A stretch of DNA of 64,000 bases, from NCBI GenBank assembly GCA_910585905.1, contig CAJUID010000002.1:142567-206566 (forward strand), given 5' to 3'. The stretch is from an uncultured Lachnospiraceae bacterium (lineage in GTDB: Bacteria > Bacillota > Clostridia > Lachnospirales > Lachnospiraceae). Under the pieces are notes generated by a model that saw only the letters and a program-made list of their open reading frames with translations, was not told the origin of the DNA and searched no databases. Below are positions 1 through 8,729 of this stretch, piece by piece. The position numbers and the translations under genes are program-made. How positions within the stretch are numbered: position 1 is the first letter of the stretch; the number at the start of each line of letters is the position of its first letter.

Positions 1-39
1 AGCAATGCAAACATTGGAGGGCAATAGAAGCCAGCTCCA

Positions 40-561
40 CTACATAAGGGACAATTTTTGAGTGAATTTCTTTACGGCTCTAGGATTTTTTAAGACAATT
101 AATTTTTTAGGGTATTTTTCGTAAAGTTTCTGGTATCTTTTCTGGTGGGTTTTATCCCGTCCCTCATGGATGATCCACCAGAGAAATTCTTTGTCAATCT
201 TCTCATTACATCCGTCTGCCATAGAAAATCTGCTCTGTCCCCGATAAGTGAAATAACGTTTTACTGCGCGGTATAGGCAAATATGTATCGGAAATTTCAA
301 AAATATGATATGGGATGCCTCTTCCATGCGCCGATTAAAACAGACGGATTTATAGTTTCCATCAATTACCCAGCTAGGGTGCGTATCTAGAAAATCTGAA
401 ACAATTTTTTTTGTATCTTCTTTTTGCCTTTCCTTCCAGCCGGGAAGCCAGTGTACACAGTCTAAATAAAGGACATCACAGTTATATTTTTTTCCCAACT
501 TTTGCGCTAAAGTAGATTTTCCACTGCCGCTGTAGCCTATGATGGCGATTTTTTGTTCCAT
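40..561 (-). CDS. P-loop nucleotide kinase-like protein (topology modulation / FlaR-like family)
   Basis: The 173-residue protein opens with a Walker A loop, GYSGSGKST, at residues 9-17. It is followed by LYLDCVHWLPGW and WVIDGNYKS, the pattern of the small adenylate-kinase-like proteins often annotated as DNA topology modulation protein FlaR. Length matches that family (about 170-180). A GAGGAG ribosome site sits 8 bases before the ATG. The substrate is unknown; the family name comes from an old flagellin-expression phenotype and should not be taken as function. It is transcribed away from the next gene, so it is a single-gene unit as far as the window shows. The 39 bases to its left hold no feature I can support. 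Confidence 0.8.
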   Translation of the reverse strand: MEQKIAIIGYSGSGKSTLAQKLGKKYNCDVLYLDCVHWLPGWKERQKEDTKKIVSDFLDTHPSWVIDGNYKSVCFNRRMEEASHIIFLKFPIHICLYRAVKRYFTYRGQSRFSMADGCNEKIDKEFLWWIIHEGRDKTHQKRYQKLYEKYPKKLIVLKNPRAVKKFTQKLSLM

Positions 562-746
562 AATCTTGTTCTCCTCATTGTTATTTTTAATTAAAGCATA
601 AAAAATATAGTACCATAAGGGGTATGATTTTGCAAAAGTGTTTCTTGAGCGGTTTTTTTGCGTGTGCTATACTAATACAACAAATAAGACAACAGCCTGG
701 AGCATTGAAGTATCCGGGTAAAATGCAGTTGAGGGAGAGTTTTACA

Positions 747-1433
747 TTGAATAAAATACTGATTGTAGAAGATGATACAAATATTAATAATCTTTTGAAA
801 GAGGCATTGATGGGAGAGGGGTATTTCTGTGAGCAGGCATTTTCGGGAACGGAAGCACGGATGTTGTTGGGGATGAACTCTTACGTGCTTGTTTTGTTGG
901 ACTTAATGCTGCCAGGGATTTCTGGGGAGGATGTGCTAAAGGAAATCCGTATGTTGGGGAACATACCAGTGATTGTGCTGACAGCAAAGGATGAATTGGA
1001 CGAAAAAGTAAGTCTTTTAACGAAGGGAGCAGACGACTATATTACAAAGCCTTTTGAGATTAAAGAAATTATCGCCAGAGTGCAGGTGCAGCTTCGCCAT
1101 GCATTGCTGGAGCCTTCACAGGAGATAGAGCAGCACACCTTATCTTACCGCGGCCTTATGCTGGATAAAGATACGTTTTCAGTTAGTATCTTAGGAGAGG
1201 TACTTCCTAAAATCACAAAGCAGGAGTTTGCCATTCTGGAATTGCTTTTAAGACATCCCAAACAGGTATTTAGCAAGGAGGATATCTTTGAATACGCTTG
1301 GGATGAGCCTTATATGGGCGAGACAAAGACCCTGGATGTGCATATTAGCAATATCCGCAGGAAGATAAAGGCAGTTACCCAGGAGGAATATATAGAGACA
1401 GTCTGGGGGATTGGATACCGTCTGCATGCATAA
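747..1433 (+). CDS. OmpR/PhoB-family response regulator
   Basis: Starting from the TTG at 747, which has a GAGGGAGAG ribosome site 7 bases upstream, the product is 228 residues, normal for this family; earlier in-frame starts have no ribosome site. The receiver domain (1-120) has the acidic pair EDD at 8-10, the phosphoacceptor Asp at 52 in LLDLMLPG, and the Lys of ITKPF. The C-terminal winged helix (about 130-228) ends in the usual VWGIGYRL. It lies upstream of an ABC exporter and a histidine kinase on the same strand, an order seen in peptide-antibiotic sensing and immunity loci. Its target is probably the promoter region that follows it. The TTG start is inferred. Confidence 0.88.
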   Translation: MNKILIVEDDTNINNLLKEALMGEGYFCEQAFSGTEARMLLGMNSYVLVLLDLMLPGISGEDVLKEIRMLGNIPVIVLTAKDELDEKVSLLTKGADDYITKPFEIKEIIARVQVQLRHALLEPSQEIEQHTLSYRGLMLDKDTFSVSILGEVLPKITKQEFAILELLLRHPKQVFSKEDIFEYAWDEPYMGETKTLDVHISNIRRKIKAVTQEEYIETVWGIGYRLHA

Positions 1434-1438
1434 TCTTT

Positions 1439-1523
1439 ACTCTTTTTTTACTTTTTATTTGCGATTAATTAAGATTAACCGGATATGATAATCACAGATT
1501 AAGAAAACAAGTAAAAAAAGAGT
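1439..1523 (+). promoter_or_regulatory. Control region of the ABC exporter: 15-bp inverted repeat and GATTAA direct repeats
   Basis: Perfect inverted arms ACTCTTTTTTTACTT (1439-1453) and AAGTAAAAAAAGAGT (1509-1523) enclose 55 bases. Inside are three GATTAA hexamers at 1463, 1473 and 1497; the first two are spaced 10 bases, one helical turn, as is usual for OmpR-type regulators. The right arm is followed by GGCTTTTTT, so the long stem could also act as a terminator or attenuator. Binding by the regulator encoded just upstream is inference. Confidence 0.4.
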
Positions 1524-1604
1524 GGCTTTTTTATAAGATGATGTCTGTGCGCACAAGGCATAAACCTATAGCCACAAGAAGCATGCGCAGAAATGGGGAA
1601 TAAT

Positions 1605-2522
1605 ATGAGTGAGATGTTATTGCAGACGAAAGGTTTGACGAAACAATATGGTCATCAAAAGGCTGTAGATCATGTAGATGTGCATATACGGAAAGGTGCA
1701 ATCTATGGCTTTATTGGGAGGAATGGAGCTGGTAAGACTACATTTTTAAAAATGATTAGCGGTCTGGCAGCTGCTACGAATGGTGAGATAGAAATGTTTG
1801 GTTACAAGGGGAAGGACTTACAGAAGATTCGCTCTAGAGTAGGCTGCCTAATTGAGTCCCCGGGACTTTATGGTAATATGGATGCATATGAGAACCTTAA
1901 GATTAAATGTACTTTATTTGGGATAAAAGAAAAAAATTATATCGAGGAAATCTTAAAAACAGTTGGCCTAAGCGATGTAGGAAACAAAAAGACAAAACAT
2001 TATTCACTTGGAATGAAACAGCGGCTTGGAATTGGGCTTGCCCTGGTGGGGGAACCTGATCTGCTGGTTTTGGATGAGCCGATTAATGGCTTAGACCCAC
2101 AGGGAATTGCGGAAGTTAGGGATACGATTCAGAAACTGCGTGATGAGCGCAGTATGACAATTATTATATCCAGCCATATTCTGGAGGAGCTGTCTAAAAT
2201 CGCAACGGATTATGGGATTATCCATAAGGGCATGCTTTTGCAGGAGCTGACAAGAGAGGAACTGATGAACCGCTGCAGCGAGCGGATTGAGGTAAACCTT
2301 GACCAGCCGGAGCAGGCAGTTCCGGTGCTGGATTCTATGGGATTTACTAAGTATCAGGTGGCAGATAAAGAACATATTTATATTTTTGAACGTTTAGGCG
2401 AGAGCGCACAGTTAAATATGGAACTGGCAAGGGCGGGGATTCCGGTAAAAGGAATTTCAATCACAAGCGAGGAATTGGAAACATATTTTTTAAACTTAAC
2501 AGGGGGTGGGCTCAATGCTTAA
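1605..2522 (+). CDS. ABC transporter ATP-binding protein, BcrA/lantibiotic-immunity type
   Basis: The 305-residue protein has Walker A GRNGAGKTT, the signature stretch YSLGMKQRLGIG, Walker B LLVLDEP and the switch His in IIISSHI. The C-terminal 80 residues are typical of DrrA/BcrA-type subunits of drug or peptide exporters. The start at 1605 is chosen because GGGGA lies 5 bases before it; an ATG four codons earlier overlaps that site. The stop overlaps the permease start by 8 bases, so the two are translationally coupled. The pair probably exports or displaces a membrane-active compound such as a cationic peptide; the substrate cannot be read from sequence. Confidence 0.9.
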   Translation: MSEMLLQTKGLTKQYGHQKAVDHVDVHIRKGAIYGFIGRNGAGKTTFLKMISGLAAATNGEIEMFGYKGKDLQKIRSRVGCLIESPGLYGNMDAYENLKIKCTLFGIKEKNYIEEILKTVGLSDVGNKKTKHYSLGMKQRLGIGLALVGEPDLLVLDEPINGLDPQGIAEVRDTIQKLRDERSMTIIISSHILEELSKIATDYGIIHKGMLLQELTREELMNRCSERIEVNLDQPEQAVPVLDSMGFTKYQVADKEHIYIFERLGESAQLNMELARAGIPVKGISITSEELETYFLNLTGGGLNA

Positions 2523-3360
2523 TGTAATAAAGATGGATTTATATCGGATGATTCGGACAAAAAGCTTGTATATAATCTGGTTTATAGCTGCAGTGTGTAT
2601 GTTGGGGACTACTTATATCCTAAAGTCAGAATCACTATCCGAGGAGATTCATGACCAGTCACAGCAGGAAGTTATTTCGGATTATGGCAAGGGAGAAGTG
2701 GCGTTAGGAATTATGGTGATGACACCAATAGAACCAGGAGAAAAAGTTACAGTAAAGGATGTTTTTTATGGGAATGCCCAGTCTAAATTTTATGCGTTAT
2801 TCTTTGTGATTTTCACTGTGCTGTTTGCGATGGCGGATATTAACAGTGGATATATTAAAAATATCGGAGGTCAGATAAAAAGCAGAGGCTCGCTAATAAT
2901 CGCCAAAGCAGTTTCCTTGCTGGTCTATACAATTTTATCAATGTTTGTTATGGTGTTGATACAGATTGTATCAAATAGGCTGGTATTGGGATATGTGGAA
3001 ATTGGCAATATAAAAGATTTTTTTGCCTATATGGGTATTCAGACATTGCTTTATTATGCATTATGTATTATTTGTATGGCGATAGCGATTATTTTAAAAA
3101 GTAATGTAGCAAGTATGGTGATTGTAATCTGCTTGTGCATGAATATGTTTCTGATTTTATATAGTGCGATTGATAAGGTACTTGGAATGATAGGTGTGAA
3201 GAATTTTAATCTTTTTAAATATACGGTAACCGGAAGAATTGCGATGGTTTCGCAAAACCCGACAGGGAAGGAGTGCTTTCCGGCAGCGGTGGTTGCAATA
3301 AGTTTTATTGTGGCATGTACAGCAGTTTGTGTTGCTGTTTTTAGGAAAAGGGATATGTAG
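2515..3360 (+). CDS. ABC transporter permease (ABC-2 type)
   Basis: This is a 281-residue integral membrane protein with about six hydrophobic segments: one near residues 20-40, then five between about 95 and 280, separated by an extracytoplasmic loop. That is the layout of ABC-2 permeases working with BcrA-like ATPases. The ATG at 2515 has AGGGGGTGG just upstream; a GTG three codons earlier is less likely. It overlaps the ATPase gene and is followed after 3 bases by the histidine kinase gene, so ATPase, permease and kinase form one operon. Only one permease is present, whereas many lantibiotic-immunity systems have two, so it may work as a homodimer. Confidence 0.85.
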   Translation: MLNVIKMDLYRMIRTKSLYIIWFIAAVCMLGTTYILKSESLSEEIHDQSQQEVISDYGKGEVALGIMVMTPIEPGEKVTVKDVFYGNAQSKFYALFFVIFTVLFAMADINSGYIKNIGGQIKSRGSLIIAKAVSLLVYTILSMFVMVLIQIVSNRLVLGYVEIGNIKDFFAYMGIQTLLYYALCIICMAIAIILKSNVASMVIVICLCMNMFLILYSAIDKVLGMIGVKNFNLFKYTVTGRIAMVSQNPTGKECFPAAVVAISFIVACTAVCVAVFRKRDM

Positions 3361-3363
3361 TCT

Positions 3364-4266
3364 ATGTATATTATAATTGGAATCTTAGTAGGATTGATAT
3401 TAGCACAATTTTTCATATTATGGAAATTTCAGCGGCAGGTGAAAGACATCTGCCGCCAGTTGGCGTTTTTGATAAAAAACGACAGTAATATGCTGATTAG
3501 CAGGGAGTTTGATTTTGGGGGAATCGGGTGGCTTGCAGATATTTTAAATGAATTTCTCAAAGTTAGGAAAAAAGAAAGGGTGGAGTATCTGGGAAAAGAA
3601 AAAATGATTGCGGATACTTATACCAACCTTTCCCATGATATCCGCACACCTCTTACTTCACTAGATGGATACTTTCAGTTATTGGAGGCAAGCAGCGATG
3701 AGGAAACCAGAAAGCGGTATCTAAAGATTATTCAAGAGAGGATTCAGAGTTTAAAAGAGATGCTGGAAGAGCTTTTCACTTTTACAAAGCTAAAAAATGA
3801 CTCTTACCAATTAGAATTAACAAAATGCTGTATGAACCGCATTTTAAAGGAAATTGTATTTTCCTATTATGATGAATGGATGCGCATTGGCATTACTCCT
3901 AATATCAGCATTACCGAAGAATTATTATATTTAAACGGAAATGTGCAGGGACTTCGGCGTGTCATCCAAAACATTATCAAAAATGGGTTGGACCACGGGA
4001 AAAGCAAGATAAAAATTGTGTTAACCCGCGCTGCAGATCATATGGTCCTAAAAATCAGTAATCAGGTGCTTCACCCGGAGGAAATTGATGCCAGCCAGGT
4101 TTTTGAACGGTTCTATAAGGCGGATGCAGCCAGAAATAGAACATCAACTGGACTGGGGCTTTCTATTGCAAGGGAACTTGTACTTCGCATGGGAGGTGAA
4201 ATAAGAGCAGATATCATAAAGGATGAGTTTGAAGTGAAAATCTGTTTTCCAATATGGAGTAAATGA
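3364..4266 (+). CDS. Sensor histidine kinase
   Basis: The 300-residue kinase has one N-terminal membrane helix (residues 2-22) and no sizeable external domain. The phosphorylated His is residue 91 in NLSHDIRTPLTSL. An N-box IIKNGLDHG and a G-box TGLGLSIAREL mark the ATPase domain. Short kinases without an external domain usually sense through or with a transporter (intramembrane-sensing type); here the partner would be the exporter encoded immediately upstream. The likely response regulator is the gene at 747-1433, separated from the kinase by the transporter genes. Pairing is inferred from position only. Confidence 0.88.
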   Translation: MYIIIGILVGLILAQFFILWKFQRQVKDICRQLAFLIKNDSNMLISREFDFGGIGWLADILNEFLKVRKKERVEYLGKEKMIADTYTNLSHDIRTPLTSLDGYFQLLEASSDEETRKRYLKIIQERIQSLKEMLEELFTFTKLKNDSYQLELTKCCMNRILKEIVFSYYDEWMRIGITPNISITEELLYLNGNVQGLRRVIQNIIKNGLDHGKSKIKIVLTRAADHMVLKISNQVLHPEEIDASQVFERFYKADAARNRTSTGLGLSIARELVLRMGGEIRADIIKDEFEVKICFPIWSK

Positions 4267-4358
4267 CAAGGAATAGCAATGGGGCTGTTATGTATGGTGT
4301 ATTTATGTTATGAGTAGGGCTTTATATTTTAGGGTTATAGTGGTATAATAATACTAAG

Positions 4359-4586
4359 ATCAAAAGCAGATAGCAAGGTGCACTGGTACGTAATTTACTA
4401 TCTGCTGGCTTACCCGCCAAACATTGTCAAGAGGCATATTTTCATGCAAATATGTGGAGTTGGAGGTGTTTGTAGGGGCTGAACGTTTGTTTAGCACGGA
4501 TCATAGTGGAGCGAAGATGTGGAAGTTTTGAAACAACGCAGCAATTCGTAGTATCAGTTGGGGGCAAAATGCTTTTTGGACCCAAC
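4359..4586 (+). repeat. Dispersed MITE-like repeat, copy 1
   Basis: This stretch fills most of the 385-base gap between the kinase gene and the LytTR gene. It matches, in opposite orientation, the sequence at 50358-50556: both share an outer hairpin AGCAGATAG/CTATCTGCT (TAGATAGCAA in the other copy), the block TGGCTT-N-CCGCCAAACA, the block TTGGAGGTGTTT, GCAGCAATTCGT and the end block GTTGGGGGCAAAAT. This copy is longer by an insert near 4480-4540. The ends are inverted relatives of each other (TCAAAAG and CTTTTTGGACCC). There is no open reading frame of note. Confidence 0.7.
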
Positions 4587-4651
4587 GTTATAACAACACT
4601 ATTATAGTGTATGAAACAATTGCTTTATCGATGAATGACTAGGAGAAGTAA

Positions 4652-5383
4652 ATGTACTATATTGCTATTTGTGATAATGATGAATCGGTGTGCGCTGAGA
4701 TAAAAGCTATTTTACTGGAGCATGCAGCAAAATTAAATCTGCAGGTAGAGGTTGATATTTTTTATTCTGGCGTAGAAATGAATCAAGTGATATTAAGTGA
4801 TAATCACTATAACATTATTTTCCTTGAAGTAAATCTGGAAGTGGTTTCTGGGATAGAGATTGCCAACAATATCAGGGATACTATGGGAAATGAGGCAATG
4901 AAAATTATTTATATGTCTGCGGAGACAGATCGGGCAATGGAACTGTTTAGGGCCAGGCCGGTTGATTTTCTTGTTAAGCCGTTAAAAAAGGAACGAATTA
5001 CTTATAATCTGGAAGAAGCTATCAGGTTATTGCAAACAGGCAGGCCATGTTTTGAATTTTACGTGGGCCATAATTTTTATAGACGGCCCTATGCGGATAT
5101 TATGTATTTTCAGAGCAATGAGCGGAAAATAACATTAGTTACAGTCTCTGAAAAAATTCCTTTTTACGGGAAGTTGGATGAAATTGTAAAGCAACTTCCA
5201 GAGACTCATTTTGTAAGGATACATAAGTCCTTTGTGTTAAATTATGACTTTATTATTGAATATTCATATGACTGGGTTAAAATGCAGGATGGGTCCGTCT
5301 TTACCATTAGCAGGGGGAAGCGAACTTTTATGCAGGATTTGTTATTTACAAAATGCAAAAATGCAACCAGAAAAAAGAAATAA
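4652..5383 (+). CDS. LytTR-family response regulator with Glu at the phosphoacceptor position
   Basis: The 243-residue protein has an N-terminal receiver domain (1-125) and a C-terminal LytTR DNA-binding domain (about 140-235, with VRIHKSFVLN). In the receiver the acidic pocket CDNDE is kept, but the position normally held by Asp in FLDI reads FLEV (Glu59). Lys in FLVKP is kept. A Glu there can mimic the phosphorylated state, so the protein may be constitutively active or respond to something else. AGGAG precedes the ATG. No kinase gene adjoins it; downstream is the cytidylate-kinase-like gene, 79 bases away on the same strand. Confidence 0.85.
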   Translation: MYYIAICDNDESVCAEIKAILLEHAAKLNLQVEVDIFYSGVEMNQVILSDNHYNIIFLEVNLEVVSGIEIANNIRDTMGNEAMKIIYMSAETDRAMELFRARPVDFLVKPLKKERITYNLEEAIRLLQTGRPCFEFYVGHNFYRRPYADIMYFQSNERKITLVTVSEKIPFYGKLDEIVKQLPETHFVRIHKSFVLNYDFIIEYSYDWVKMQDGSVFTISRGKRTFMQDLLFTKCKNATRKKK

Positions 5384-5462
5384 GCAAACGTAGAGTATTT
5401 TAATATTGCAGGGAAATATTGGGCAGTCTTTTTAGGCGGTTAGGTGGAAGGGGGATGATAGT

Positions 5463-6065
5463 ATGTATAAAATTATTACGATGGAACGTGAATTTGCAAG
5501 TGGTGGAAATGAGATTGGCAGGAGAGTCGCAAAAAATTTGGGCATCGAATTGTATGACCGGAATATTTTGGTGGAGGCTGCAAAGAGGTTGGAGCTATCA
5601 CCATTTTATATCGAAGATTTGGAAGAAACAGCGCCAGGAAGTATTATTTTTAATCTGTCAAAAACCGCAATGGGTGGCAGTAAAAAGGATGACCCAAATC
5701 TGTCAATGGCAGAAAAATTATTCCTAGAGGAAAAGAAGATTATTCAGGAAATAGTTAAAAAGCATAATTGTATAATAGTAGGAAGATGCGGCTCGTATAT
5801 TTTAAAAAATCGGTTGGATTGCTTAAAAGTATTTGTGCATGCCGATCAGGAATACCGGATTGCGCGTGCGATTGAAACAGAGAAGATTGCCAGTGGGGAA
5901 GCGAAAGATTTTCTTAAAAAATCAGATAAAAGAAGAAGTAGTTTTTATAATACACATACAGGGTGGAAATGGGGCGATATGTCTAAATTTGATCTTTGCC
6001 TTAATAGCTGCAGCCTTGGTTTGGATGCCTGTGTGGATATCTTGACAGAATTAATGAAGAAATAA
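5463..6065 (+). CDS. Cytidylate kinase-like family protein
   Basis: The 200-residue protein begins IITMEREFASGGNEIGRRVA, the variant P-loop of the cytidylate-kinase-like family common in Clostridia. The pattern IVGRCGSYIL near residues 101-110 and a late Arg-rich stretch (KKSDKRRSSFYNTHTG) fit the lid of this family. True CMP kinase (Cmk) is a different, longer protein, so the activity is not certain. A GGGGG ribosome site precedes the ATG. A strong terminator follows at 6097-6150, so it closes the unit that begins with the LytTR gene or with its own promoter. Confidence 0.82.
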   Translation: MYKIITMEREFASGGNEIGRRVAKNLGIELYDRNILVEAAKRLELSPFYIEDLEETAPGSIIFNLSKTAMGGSKKDDPNLSMAEKLFLEEKKIIQEIVKKHNCIIVGRCGSYILKNRLDCLKVFVHADQEYRIARAIETEKIASGEAKDFLKKSDKRRSSFYNTHTGWKWGDMSKFDLCLNSCSLGLDACVDILTELMKK

Positions 6066-6096
6066 ATATGTTGGCTTGTATCAAACGATTATTGAT

Positions 6097-6150
6097 AAAG
6101 CGGGGAATCATCTTTTTGATAATAGTATTGAAAAGATGATTCCCCGCTTT
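6097..6150. terminator. Intrinsic terminator, 20-bp stem
   Basis: AAAGCGGGGAATCATCTTTT and its complement AAAAGATGATTCCCCGCTTT enclose a loop of about 14 bases, and both sides are bordered by T or A runs. It can end the plus-strand gene at 5463-6065 and the minus-strand gene at 6181-6582. Confidence 0.85.
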
Positions 6151-6180
6151 GTTTATGGTGATGCCTTGGAAAGCGGTATT

Positions 6181-6582
6181 TTAGTTTGATGAAAAAGTAT
6201 TCGTTGTGCGGGGATTTCCGTCATTGTCAAAATTTTTCTTTAATGCCCGCTCCACTGGGAAAATTGTTGCTATTAGAATAATGCATTGTATCGTTTCTGC
6301 TATTGCGCCCACTATTCCGATTGTTTCGATACTCTTATTTATAATCAGCAGCATGATTGCAATGGAAAGGGGAAGCATAATGCGGCCAGTTCGTTTCCAA
6401 AGTTTTCCACAATACGCATGGGCGAAGTCCCAGGTATCCTGGCTTTTTCTTGACCTTGAAGTTCGATATCCATAAATAGAGTTGATGGACTGTGGCGGAT
6501 GTTCTGTAAATATTTTACCAAATAAGATCATAATAGCTGGTATGATAAGGTTGTTTGCTGTCATAAAAATCCAAAATCCCAT
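6181..6582 (-). CDS. SdpI-family membrane protein
   Basis: From the ATG at 6582 (GAGAGGGG 10 bases upstream) the product is 133 residues. It carries the SdpI signature NSIYGYRTSRSRKSQDTWDFAH followed by YCGKLW (the first run is split across residues 31-52), with hydrophobic segments on both sides. SdpI of Bacillus gives immunity to the SdpC toxin and acts with a repressor; the wider family has mostly unknown roles. The open frame continues 69 codons upstream with hydrophobic residues but no ribosome site, and family length favours the shorter form. No toxin gene is visible nearby. Confidence 0.7.
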   Translation of the reverse strand: MGFWIFMTANNLIIPAIMILFGKIFTEHPPQSINSIYGYRTSRSRKSQDTWDFAHAYCGKLWKRTGRIMLPLSIAIMLLIINKSIETIGIVGAIAETIQCIILIATIFPVERALKKNFDNDGNPRTTNTFSSN

Positions 6583-6954
6583 AGCATTCACGCCCCTCTC
6601 TTGGATTAGATACTGAAAATATAGTAGTGTTAAGTTTATTATAAGCCCAATCGTCAGAATTGACAAGTGGTTTATTATCCTCTGGTAGAAAATGAAAAAT
6701 GTGTTAAAATAGTATGTAATAGCGAAAGTGAGGGTGTCAGACAGGACGGCGACAAGGTTCATGCCGTCTTTGGTGGGGCTGTTGCTCATTTTTGGTTTTG
6801 CTATATTGTTTGCTCCTTTGCATAAAAATGGAGCGCATAGACTTGTTTTCTATATGCTCTGACGCTGTGTGTGACTATTCTGTTATGATTGTGGCATGGT
6901 TATCTAAGTAAGATGAACACGGATTGATATTAAATATATATGTTTTCTCAACTT

Positions 6955-7446
6955 CTAAAGTGAATTATTAAACGTAAATCCTATTACATTCGCCTCCGAT
7001 GCAGTAAACGTATCATATTTCCCGTTTGTATACTCTGCAATAACCTTACCCCAAAAGTTTTGAGCGGGTAAGTTGTTAATCCATTGGGATATTTCCCACC
7101 CACCATGAAACATATCAAAAATCTTCATAGCTGCTATCCTGCCAACTCCTTTTTGTCTGTATTTCTTCATTACAAAAAATTCGGCTATGTTATGAGGGTT
7201 TGGCAGATTATTATATTCACAACAGGAACGTATTAAAACCAGTCCTGCAAGTTTTCCATTTACCCTAATAAAAAAAGGGTATCTGCCTTTTTCATTCCAA
7301 TAATCATCAATATGCTCATATCCAAAATATCCATATTCGTTTATGTCATCATTGGAAAATTCTGAAAAATCATAATTATACAATTCCAACATCTGAATAA
7401 AAACAGATTTCTGCTCGTATACTATAGGCTCTACACTAATGTCCAT
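6955..7446 (-). CDS. GNAT-family N-acetyltransferase
   Basis: The 163-residue protein has the acetyl-CoA-binding motif A in the form FFVMKKYRQKGVGRIAAMKIF, preceded by the beta strand GKLAGLVLIRS. Both are diagnostic of GNAT enzymes. GGAGG lies 7 bases before the ATG. The acceptor is unknown. It stands alone at the edge of an accessory region with remnants of mobile DNA. Confidence 0.8.
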   Translation of the reverse strand: MDISVEPIVYEQKSVFIQMLELYNYDFSEFSNDDINEYGYFGYEHIDDYWNEKGRYPFFIRVNGKLAGLVLIRSCCEYNNLPNPHNIAEFFVMKKYRQKGVGRIAAMKIFDMFHGGWEISQWINNLPAQNFWGKVIAEYTNGKYDTFTASEANVIGFTFNNSL

Positions 7447-7526
7447 GTATATCCTCCATAAAATTTAATTTTACTGTCTATAATTTGTACCTCTAACAGA
7501 GTACCACAATTACACCCACATTTCTA

Positions 7527-7712
7527 TTAGATTTCCATTAAATTTCTTGCTCCTTTCGTTTTGTTCTGTTGCCTGTTAGCTATCCCTCGGATAGCTTGAT
7601 GTCGGCTCTCGTTCTGCTTTTTCTTTTCATTGGCTACACGCTGTTTCGCCTGTTCCAGTGCCTGCAATGATTTTTCTAAGTTTCTGCTTGCCTCATTTTT
7701 GCTCTCAATCAT
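7527..7712 (-). CDS. Small basic coiled-coil protein, remnant of a mobilisation-region gene
   Basis: The 61-residue product is rich in Lys, Gln, Glu and Ala (LEKSLQALEQAKQRVANEKK) and would form a helix. The first 45 residues resemble proteins of the DUF3847 kind that accompany relaxase genes on conjugative and mobilisable elements, but the usual C-terminus is missing. GAGGT lies 8 bases before the ATG. I read it as a leftover of an integrated mobile element; the family link is from memory and moderate. Confidence 0.5.
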   Translation of the reverse strand: MIESKNEASRNLEKSLQALEQAKQRVANEKKKQNESRHQAIRGIANRQQNKTKGARNLMEI

Positions 7713-7773
7713 CTTGATACCTCATTCTTTCTGTGCTGTGTTATTGGTTTCTGAAAATAAAAAAGGTAGCTGA

Positions 7774-7798
7774 TTGTCTTTTAAGATAATCGCTACCT
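7774..7798 (-). terminator. Intrinsic terminator on the minus strand
   Basis: Read on the minus strand, AGGTAGCGATTATC and GATTGTCAGCTACCT-like arms (one mismatch region) form a stem followed by TTTTTTA. It lies downstream of the two unknown genes 7888-9266. Confidence 0.65.
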
Positions 7799-7887
7799 AA
7801 AGGTAAACATATTCAGTTTTATCTTCTGCATTATCATTGTAAAAGCAAAGGAAATACGCATATATAATCTTTAGTAAATTTTGAAAA

Positions 7888-8724
7888 TTATAGCACGAAA
7901 ACTTTGCTTAATTCTCCATATTGATTTGCTGTATAAATCCTTGTCGCTATGTTATTCGTTTCACAACATAGATATTCAAGCATATCTGCATTATCTTTGT
8001 AAAATCGTCTTACCATTTTCTCAATAAAATTTTTCACGATATTTTCTATATCGGAAATTGGTTTTGCTTTAAATATTTCTGATAATTCAAGATATTCTTC
8101 ATGCAGGAAGCAAGCGTCATGAAACGGTTTATTGACTGCAATATGACCGACTGTATTCATCAGTACAATACCGCATATGTTTTCTAACATATCCCGATAT
8201 TCAGAATTGTAATTCGCTAAAACTGATATGACATAGTACCTGTCAAACAGGCTTAAAAACGACTGCTCAATCTGAATGGCTTGGATATATTTATAAACTG
8301 CGTCTGCCCCTGTTAGAGAATTACAGTCTATGAGCAATGGATAATCTAAAGTCAGAATTGTATTCTGCGGACAAAATTTTATGTCATACCATTTCAAAAA
8401 TTGTGGGATACCTTTCTGTACCGTATCATACAGGCACTTCACTCCAAAATCATCAAACTGAAAGGAAACAGCGTTAAATATTTCTCTAATGTTGTCTACC
8501 TTTTCCAATATAAGATTTGTGCCTATATGGTATTGCTCTTTTAAAGATATATTTTTATCAACAAGGTTGTTGGCGTATGAATGACTGTATTCATCTAAAC
8601 TATACAAAACAGCACCCATAAGCATTTGTGCTTTTTCATAAGTGATTGACGTGCTTTCATAAGCAGTATATTTTTGTGCCAGTTCAGAAACAATAGGGAG
8701 AAGTTCCTCCATTTTATAATCCAT
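7888..8724 (-). CDS. Protein of unknown function (DUF6179-like)
   Basis: The 278-residue acidic, mainly helical protein has no catalytic motif or membrane segment I recognise. From memory it resembles the family listed as DUF6179, which is found next to DUF6323 in Clostridia; the gene just upstream looks like that partner. The start at 8724 is chosen because GGAGG lies 7 bases upstream; a TTG six codons earlier overlaps the ribosome site. Only 5 bases separate it from the upstream stop, so the two genes are surely co-expressed. A terminator follows at 7774-7798. Confidence 0.6.
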   Translation of the reverse strand: MDYKMEELLPIVSELAQKYTAYESTSITYEKAQMLMGAVLYSLDEYSHSYANNLVDKNISLKEQYHIGTNLILEKVDNIREIFNAVSFQFDDFGVKCLYDTVQKGIPQFLKWYDIKFCPQNTILTLDYPLLIDCNSLTGADAVYKYIQAIQIEQSFLSLFDRYYVISVLANYNSEYRDMLENICGIVLMNTVGHIAVNKPFHDACFLHEEYLELSEIFKAKPISDIENIVKNFIEKMVRRFYKDNADMLEYLCCETNNIATRIYTANQYGELSKVFVL

Positions 8725-8729
8725 AACGC

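Noticed and set aside
6583..6789. N-terminal extension of the SdpI-like gene
   Set aside because: The frame is open and hydrophobic but has no ribosome site, while the ATG at 6582 has one and gives the usual family length.
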